Source: an uncultured Anaerovibrio sp. (lineage in GTDB: Bacteria > Bacillota > Negativicutes > Selenomonadales > Selenomonadaceae). From it: a DNA stretch of 29,505 nucleotides. Made by a program: the position numbers and the translations under genes. The DNA is taken from contig CAKPVW010000023.1 of assembly GCA_934196075.1 (NCBI GenBank), positions 1 through 29,505 of the forward strand. The letters are read 5' to 3'. The notes beneath the pieces were generated by a model. It saw only the letters and a program-made list of their open reading frames with translations. It made no database searches and was not told the DNA's origin. Positions 24,478 through 29,505 of the stretch are shown here, in pieces (within the stretch, counting starts at the first letter, position 1; every line of letters starts with the position of its first letter).

Positions 24478-24571
24478 AGCAAAACTATCTGCACATTATG
24501 CAACCTTACTATCCTGATTATATTGTTCTAATCCCGTATTTATGTTATAATTTTGGTAGAAACATATTTTC
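24478..24571 (+). repeat. Duplicated manC-rpn promoter region, copy A
   Basis: About 90 bp strongly resembling 29361-29452. It includes a relic of the first codons of the GDP-mannose gene (minus strand TGCAGATAGTTTT, but without a usable reading frame) and a plus-strand promoter: TTGTTC (24523-24528), 17 nt, TATAAT (24546-24551). The likeness stops at TTTCTTT, just where the ribosome-binding site and start codon of an rpn gene should follow. Confidence 0.8.
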
Positions 24572-24577
24572 TTTTTC

Positions 24578-25372
24578 ACTAATTCATCCAATGTTACTAT
24601 CAACACCCTTGAAGGAAGTTTTTTCAGTAATATCAAAAATGATATTTCCTTTTTAATGGATAATCTGATGGTAGTGTTGATTGAACATCAAACTACGATT
24701 AATCCCAATATGCCATTACGTTTTCTAAGCTATGTTGACGAACTCTACCGCCGATACACAAAATCTTGTCACGACAAGATTTACAGTCAGGAATTGGTAA
24801 AAATACCCGCACCAGAATTTTTCGTTTTCTACGATGGCGAGAATACATCTTTTGAGCAGCAAACGCTAAAGCTTAGCAATGCATTTACAACAGAATCTAA
24901 TAATTTGGAATTAATCGTCCATGTTTACAATCTTGCTGAGGGTATGAATACTGACTTTTTAAATCGCTGTCAATCACTAAAGGAATACTGCATTTTTTCC
25001 AATAAATACAAGGAATTCCGCCGGCAAGGCCAGGATATTGATACTGCTGTGCGAACAGCAGTGCGCTACTGTTTGGACAATGATGTTATGAAAGAGTATC
25101 TAGTAAATAACAAAAAGGAGATAATAGATATGTTTGGATTTGAATGGAATGAACGAGAAGAAAAGGAAGCCCTATTCAAAGCTGGCGAGGCTCGAGGGGA
25201 AGCTCGGGGCGAGGCTCGGGGCGAAGCTCGAGGCAAGGCTATCGGCGAAACTAGCGGGACATTAAATGCCATAAAAAACCTAATGAATACTACAAATTGG
25301 TCTGCTGAAAATGCTATGCATGCATTAGGCATCGCACCATCGGAGTACAAAAAATATCTTATGATGCTATAA
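24578..25372 (+). pseudogene. 5'-truncated Rpn-family nuclease (PD-(D/E)XK transposase-like)
   Basis: Rpn proteins are PD-(D/E)XK DNA endonucleases related to transposase_31. The coding frame is open from 24560 and matches family sequence from about 24578 (SNVTINTLEGSFFSNIKNDISFLMDN), so it starts upstream of the first ATG (24656), which has no ribosome-binding site. The family N-terminus (MTNRKIRDTVFC at the copy at 29469) is missing, together with about 35 codons and the start signals. Nuclease residues D (KNDISF) and the E-x-Q of LIEHQ remain. The C-terminal tail carries four EARG repeats from a 12 bp tandem repeat (25187-25234). Opposite in orientation to all other genes here. Probably not expressed as a full protein. 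Confidence 0.75.
25187..25246 (+). repeat. 12 bp tandem repeat encoding (EARG)4
   Basis: Four copies of GARGCTCGRGGS plus a diverged fifth (encoding KAIG) in frame inside the Rpn tail. Copies differ only at third positions or one base, as expected for a slippage-prone region; such charged tails are common in this family. Confidence 0.85.
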
Positions 25373-25420
25373 GTGAACGTTCTCCCGCCTATAGAAGCGG
25401 AGCTTCCTGCTTAAATTTTA

Positions 25421-25459
25421 ACCCCAGCCACAGAATTGCCATGGCTGGGGTATTTTTAT
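25421..25459 (+). terminator. Intrinsic terminator after the rpn pseudogene
   Basis: Perfect 10 bp arms ACCCCAGCCA (25421-25430) and TGGCTGGGGT (25442-25451) with an 11 nt loop, then ATTTTTATT. It may also help to end the convergent pyruvyl transferase transcript. Confidence 0.8.
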
Positions 25460-25511
25460 TAGTACAGCTTCCCTCCACCTCTAGAGTTGGGGATAGCGGA
25501 CACCTCGTTAT
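25459..25511. repeat. Dispersed intergenic repeat element, copy B
   Basis: Partial copy of the element at 13916, sharing CACCTCGTTAT at the end and TTAG-ACAGC-TCCC at the start. It abuts the stop codon of the pyruvyl transferase gene, and the second, inverted half seen in copy A is absent. Confidence 0.6.
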
Positions 25512-26623
25512 AGAGCTTTCAATATATATTTTTTAGCTTTTTCTTTTTCCTCTGCCAGCACACCATCTACATCACCATATTGTATAGCTAATGGATTCGC
25601 TATTATATACCCATTTTGCGCTGTTCCACGGCGATCTGATAAATCAAATTTGGCCAGCAAGGTATCGATACGAGAAGTCATTTTATTAGCACAGCCTGCA
25701 TCTACCCGCTCCGTCACCACAAAAGGAGTGCGGAATAAAATAGAAAAGACCGTTCCATGGAAGGAATCCGTGTACATAAACCTAGCATGGTCTATGAGCC
25801 ACAGCCATTCCTCTGGTGCAATGGCATAGTGTTCAAAAACTCTCTCATCCAGCATATTAACAATCTGAAGCCTATTTTCCCTAGCAATACCTTCAATAAC
25901 ACTATCCGGTCTCTTTCCCAGGAAATAGGTCACCAGCAGCTGCTCCTCCCCCTTCAGCCAACTTGGCTTGCGGGCAATACTGCGCCAATCCTCAGCTGCA
26001 ACCAGCATAGTAGGATCCGCCACAACCTGCACCCTGCGACCGGTTAACTGCTGAATCAAATCTGCCCCAGCCTGTTCCCGGACAGAAATCTCCTTCATGC
26101 CATTGACACCATCAATGAATGTCTGTTGCTTGTCCTGAGGTATCTCTGGACTAGAAATACTAGCTGCATAAGCAATGCGCTTCTCTGATGGCGCAAATTT
26201 GATAAACAGCTTCTCCAAATCTGCATAATAAGGATTCCATACCTGATCGCTGCCGGTTACAAAATAATTATATTCATCAGCAACCCTTGTAAAATCCACA
26301 CCATAACGTATAGGGATATATCTATCACAAAAACTCTTGATAAAAGCACAACGGGCAGCCTCCCACCCATTAAATCCTCCAAGCATTTTGCCAGTATTGC
26401 CCTTCCAATTTATGCCCATTTTTATATAGGTTTTACAGGTCCAGTTTTTCTGCATCCAAGGATATCTATTGGCAAGATAATTCAATATTTTGGATTCTTC
26501 ATCGCACCACAAGCTATCAACCCTATGCCCCATATCTGACAAAATCTTATATAAAGCATATCTTTGCAAAACATTGCCATAGTTAAAATATCCATCCAAT
26601 GTAACTGTTGCTATTTTCTTCAC
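25508..26623 (-). CDS. Polysaccharide pyruvyl transferase family protein
   Basis: 371 residues. The N-terminal TLDGYFNYGNVLQRYALYKIL, the central YNYFVTGSDQVWNPYY and the C-terminal RFMYTDSFHGTVFSILFRTPFVV are the three hallmarks of the family that transfers pyruvate from PEP to hydroxyls of cell-surface sugars (CsaB, WcaK, GumL relatives). No signal peptide; action at the cytoplasmic face is expected. Substrate unknown, but co-transcription with the GDP-mannose enzyme (27 nt spacing) suggests a mannose-containing surface polymer. GTG start at 26623 with only a weak CGGTGA upstream, so it probably relies on translational coupling. Confidence 0.87.
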   Translation of the reverse strand: MKKIATVTLDGYFNYGNVLQRYALYKILSDMGHRVDSLWCDEESKILNYLANRYPWMQKNWTCKTYIKMGINWKGNTGKMLGGFNGWEAARCAFIKSFCDRYIPIRYGVDFTRVADEYNYFVTGSDQVWNPYYADLEKLFIKFAPSEKRIAYAASISSPEIPQDKQQTFIDGVNGMKEISVREQAGADLIQQLTGRRVQVVADPTMLVAAEDWRSIARKPSWLKGEEQLLVTYFLGKRPDSVIEGIARENRLQIVNMLDERVFEHYAIAPEEWLWLIDHARFMYTDSFHGTVFSILFRTPFVVTERVDAGCANKMTSRIDTLLAKFDLSDRRGTAQNGYIIANPLAIQYGDVDGVLAEEKEKAKKYILKAL

Positions 26624-26650
26624 AAGCTATCACCGTTTCTTATATTTCTG

Positions 26651-29374
26651 CTAATTACGTACAATCTGCAGCAATTCCTTAGTTTTTTCCTGCAACAACC
26701 TTTTATCCCCTCTAGTCTCCACATTCAGACGAATAACAGGCTCCGTATTGGACATTCTAAGACTAAAACGCCACAACGGATATGCTACAGACAAGCCGTC
26801 TACATAATCAATATTGCCATCAGCATATCTTTCGGCAACATCAGCAATCAATTTGCGGGCTGCCTCCACGCTTTCCACCTTGCTGTTAATTTCTCCACTA
26901 CAAGGATACATAGCCATCCTGTCTGCAAGCATCTCAGACATGGGATGCTTACTGCTTTGCAGTAGTTCCAGGATCAACAGCCAGGGTATCATGCCGCTGT
27001 CGCAATAACCAAAATCCCTAAAATAATGATGCGCACTCATCTCACCACCATATACAGCATCTACTTCCCGCATTTTAGCCTTGATAAAGGAATGACCACT
27101 GCGACAGATGACTGCCTCACCGCCATGGTTGCGGCAAATATCCTGCGTATTCCAATATACTCGAGGGTCATGTATAATTTTTGCCCCAGGGTATTTCTTG
27201 AGAAAAGCTTCTGCCAAAAAGCCTACCATGTAATAGCCTTCTATCATCTCGCCATGCTCGTCAAACATAAAGCAGCGATCAAAATCACCATCCCAGGCTA
27301 TGCCCACATCCGCTTGATGTGCACGCACTGCCTCTGCGGTACTTTCCCTATTTTCCCTCAGCAGAGGATTGGGCACCCCATTAGGAAAATTACCATCAGG
27401 CTCATTATTAACCTTGATAAAATCAAAGGGCAGCTTTTGAGTCAGTACATCCAGTATTGGGCCAGCAGCACCATTGCCAGCATTAACAACAACTTTCAAT
27501 CTGCGCTGCTGCTTTTCAGCCAATCTATGCATAGCATCCACATCAATATAGCCCAACAAATGCTTGATATATTCCGGCAGAATATCATATTCCTCAACCT
27601 GCCCCTGAGGCGATGTCAAAGAATCCAAGGCAGCAGGTTCCTCATTGCACAATATTTCCAATTTCTTCAAGCCGCTATCCTTGGATATAGGCTTTGCTTC
27701 GCTTCTGACTAGCTTGAACCCATTATAAGTCTTGGGATTGTGACTGGCAGTTATCATAATACCCCCATCTAACTTCAGATGAGCTACAGTAAAATAAATC
27801 ATTTCTGTACCGCACTGACCTATATCCATAACGTCACAACCAGCTTCCATCAACCCCTTGACCAAGGATTTTTGCAAAGAAGTGCCAGACAAACGAATAT
27901 CATGGCCTACGGCAATTTTTATTTTTTTATGGTCATCAGCCACCAAAGCATCCTCTTGAAGTATATTGACGAAATTTCTGCCTATGCGGTAGGCCAGTTC
28001 TTCATTAACCTGGGTAGGATAAATCCCCCGAATATCTCCACTGCCAAAGCAACTAGTATCAGGCTCAAAATTATGCTTAATTTTATCTTTGACATCAATA
28101 TCACTGCCCAGCTGTACCTCCAAAAGCTTTAAATCCGTATCGGCAAAAACAGTATGACGGCATCCCGCAGGCATATTGATAACATCACCGGCCTTGATAT
28201 TCTCCATATCTCCATTGATAATGGTTCTGCCATAGCCAAAGATAACCGTCCATACCTCACGGCGATGCTGATGACTATGATAATTCATGCTATGCCCCTG
28301 CTTCAGAGTAACCATAACAGTCAAGCTGTCGCTATCCACACTAAGAACCTTGTAGTACCCCCAGCTTTTCTCCGCAAACATTACCTGCTGGTTCAGCTTA
28401 TCCACATATGGCTTGATATGGGCACTCTGCTCCTTGTCGCTGACCAATATTCCCTCGGCAGAAGCAGAAATCACTACATCCTTTAGGCCCATGGCCAGCA
28501 CTGGAACATCCAACTCATTCAGAATATGGACATTCTCGCAGGTATCGTTGGGAATTACTCTGCCAATATTCTGTTCATCCATAGCCTCTGTCAGGGTATT
28601 CCAGGTACCCAAATCCTTCCATTGGCCTACATAGCGCATTACCTGAATATGAGCTTCCTTTTCCACCACAGCATAATCAAAGCTTATTTTTTCCAAGGAA
28701 GCATATTTGGCAAACAAATCATGGTAATCTACAAAATCAATCAACTCATGGGCTTTTTGCAGCAGATATCCCAGCTTGAAAGCAAAGACACCGCCATTCC
28801 ACAAAGCACCCTGGGCTATATACTGACTGGCCAAGTCTTCTGAAGGCTTTTCCTTGAAGGTAAGCACAGTGCTCACATCTGCATCATCTGCGGGAATAAT
28901 ATAGCCATACTTTTCACTAGGATAGGTTGGCTCTATGCCCATCAAAACCAGATTGGCTTCACTCTTGGCCACCTGCTGACCAAGCTGTCCCAGAGAGGCA
29001 AAATATCCCTTCTCCACCAGCGGATCTACGGGACAAACAATCACCGGTTCATCAGCAGCAATATGTTTTACATCAGACAAATAAGCTGCCGACAAAGCAA
29101 TAGCCGGAAAAGTATCACGGCGGCATGGCTCCACAGATATCCCCACCTGATCCCCCAACTGATTCAAAATCGAGGAAACCTGAGATTTTGAAGTAGCAAT
29201 AGTAATCTCAGCAGAGGGCAAAACAGATTTAATCTGACCATATACCCGCTGAACCATGGATTTATACTCCCCAGAGGAGCCCTTAAAAATTTTAATAAAC
29301 TGTTTTGAGCGGATATCATTAGACAAAGGCCACAACCTCTTGCCAGATCCACCAGAAAGTAAAACTATCTGCAT
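26651..29374 (-). CDS. Fused GDP-mannose pyrophosphorylase / phosphomannose isomerase cupin / phosphomannomutase
   Basis: 907 residues in three modules. (1) Residues 1-about 320: ManC-type nucleotidyltransferase with SGGSGKRLWPLS and RSKQF (7-26) and LWNGGVFAFK (191-200). (2) About 335-430: cupin like the C-terminal isomerase part of type II PMI/GMP enzymes, with HSHQHRREVW (366-375) and MPAGCRHTVF. (3) About 440-907: ManB-type phosphohexomutase with phosphoserine loop TASHNP (Ser544), metal loop DGDFDR (695-700), sugar loop GEMSAHHYF (777-785) and phosphate loop SNTEP (875-879). All key residues are present, so one chain could take fructose-6-P to GDP-mannose. A TTG at 29383 is possible; the ATG at 29374 with AGGAAGG 9 nt upstream is preferred. 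It leads the operon with the pyruvyl transferase. Confidence 0.92.
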   Translation of the reverse strand: MQIVLLSGGSGKRLWPLSNDIRSKQFIKIFKGSSGEYKSMVQRVYGQIKSVLPSAEITIATSKSQVSSILNQLGDQVGISVEPCRRDTFPAIALSAAYLSDVKHIAADEPVIVCPVDPLVEKGYFASLGQLGQQVAKSEANLVLMGIEPTYPSEKYGYIIPADDADVSTVLTFKEKPSEDLASQYIAQGALWNGGVFAFKLGYLLQKAHELIDFVDYHDLFAKYASLEKISFDYAVVEKEAHIQVMRYVGQWKDLGTWNTLTEAMDEQNIGRVIPNDTCENVHILNELDVPVLAMGLKDVVISASAEGILVSDKEQSAHIKPYVDKLNQQVMFAEKSWGYYKVLSVDSDSLTVMVTLKQGHSMNYHSHQHRREVWTVIFGYGRTIINGDMENIKAGDVINMPAGCRHTVFADTDLKLLEVQLGSDIDVKDKIKHNFEPDTSCFGSGDIRGIYPTQVNEELAYRIGRNFVNILQEDALVADDHKKIKIAVGHDIRLSGTSLQKSLVKGLMEAGCDVMDIGQCGTEMIYFTVAHLKLDGGIMITASHNPKTYNGFKLVRSEAKPISKDSGLKKLEILCNEEPAALDSLTSPQGQVEEYDILPEYIKHLLGYIDVDAMHRLAEKQQRRLKVVVNAGNGAAGPILDVLTQKLPFDFIKVNNEPDGNFPNGVPNPLLRENRESTAEAVRAHQADVGIAWDGDFDRCFMFDEHGEMIEGYYMVGFLAEAFLKKYPGAKIIHDPRVYWNTQDICRNHGGEAVICRSGHSFIKAKMREVDAVYGGEMSAHHYFRDFGYCDSGMIPWLLILELLQSSKHPMSEMLADRMAMYPCSGEINSKVESVEAARKLIADVAERYADGNIDYVDGLSVAYPLWRFSLRMSNTEPVIRLNVETRGDKRLLQEKTKELLQIVRN

Positions 29375-29452
29375 GTTACACAACCTTCCTATATAATATA
29401 TTGTTCTAATCCCATATTTATGTTATAATTTTGATAGAAACATATTTTCTTT
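29361..29452 (+). repeat. manC-rpn divergent promoter region, copy B
   Basis: The original-looking partner of 24478-24571: here both flanks are functional, with the GDP-mannose gene starting leftward and an rpn gene rightward. The plus-strand promoter is TTGTTC (29401-29406), 17 nt, TATAAT (29424-29429). Confidence 0.8.
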
Positions 29453-29468
29453 GCAGAGGTGGGATTAT

Positions 29469-29505
29469 ATGACAAATCGAAAAATTAGAGACACTGTATT
29501 CTGCC
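29469..29505 (+). CDS. Rpn-family nuclease, N-terminal fragment cut by the window end
   Basis: The ATG at 29469 follows AGGTGGG with good spacing and the promoter in copy B. The 12 visible residues, MTNRKIRDTVFC, are the usual beginning of Rpn-family (transposase_31-like) proteins, exactly the part missing from the copy at 24.6 kb. The rest lies outside the window. Confidence 0.7.
   Translation, partial: MTNRKIRDTVFC

Overview
The window looks like chromosome from a low-to-mid GC Firmicute, most likely a Negativicute (Selenomonas/Anaerovibrio/Megamonas type). The grounds are the conserved housekeeping order divIC - S1 protein - tilS - hpt - ftsH - asparaginase - birA - coaX - dusB (compare the divIC-yabR-tilS-hprT-ftsH-coaX block of Bacillus), a strong GGAGG-type Shine-Dalgarno before most genes, several TTG and GTG starts, and a classic cobalamin riboswitch. 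The genus is inference. All genes except the two Rpn-family nuclease genes lie on the minus strand, so transcription runs from high to low coordinates.

Layout. At 1-376 there is unassigned sequence ending in a bidirectional terminator. At 377-1792 lies a GntP-type permease with its own promoter. At 2030-2465 there is a free-standing promoter / cobalamin riboswitch / terminator / second terminator unit with no convincing gene in it. At 2525-5097 an M18 aminopeptidase is coupled to a CDF metal exporter. From 5293 to 9034 come dusB, coaX, birA and an asparaginase; from 9134 to 13178 ftsH, hpt and tilS. At 13252-13758 is an S1-domain RNA-binding protein, then an intergenic repeat element. From 14051 to 16031 are a DivIC/FtsB-type division protein, a duplicated zinc-ribbon protein and a GT28 glycolipid glycosyltransferase. 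At 16119-18402 are an SDR oxidoreductase and a shortened UvrC.

The accessory part starts at 18444. A type I-F CRISPR effector operon (csy1-csy2-csy3-csy4) has its own promoter but no cas1 and no cas2-3 in the window. A single I-F repeat sits between csy4 and uvrC. Upstream of csy1 there are two short arrays (22282-22605 and 23881-24209), each with a nearly identical leader and promoter, on either side of a HTH-Fic (AMPylase-type) gene. All three 'last' repeats keep the 20 nt Csy4 hairpin part and have lost the 8 nt tag that would start a next crRNA.

The right end has a 5'-truncated Rpn-family nuclease gene behind a copy of the promoter region found again at 29360-29450, where an intact-looking Rpn gene starts and runs off the window. 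Between them is a two-gene polysaccharide operon: a 907-residue fusion that appears to join GDP-mannose pyrophosphorylase, a type II phosphomannose isomerase cupin and phosphomannomutase, followed by a polysaccharide pyruvyl transferase.

Strongest leads: the nuclease-less, adaptation-less I-F module with its solitary repeat before uvrC; the orphan B12-riboswitch transcript; the UvrC lacking about 100 central residues; and the three-activity GDP-mannose fusion.
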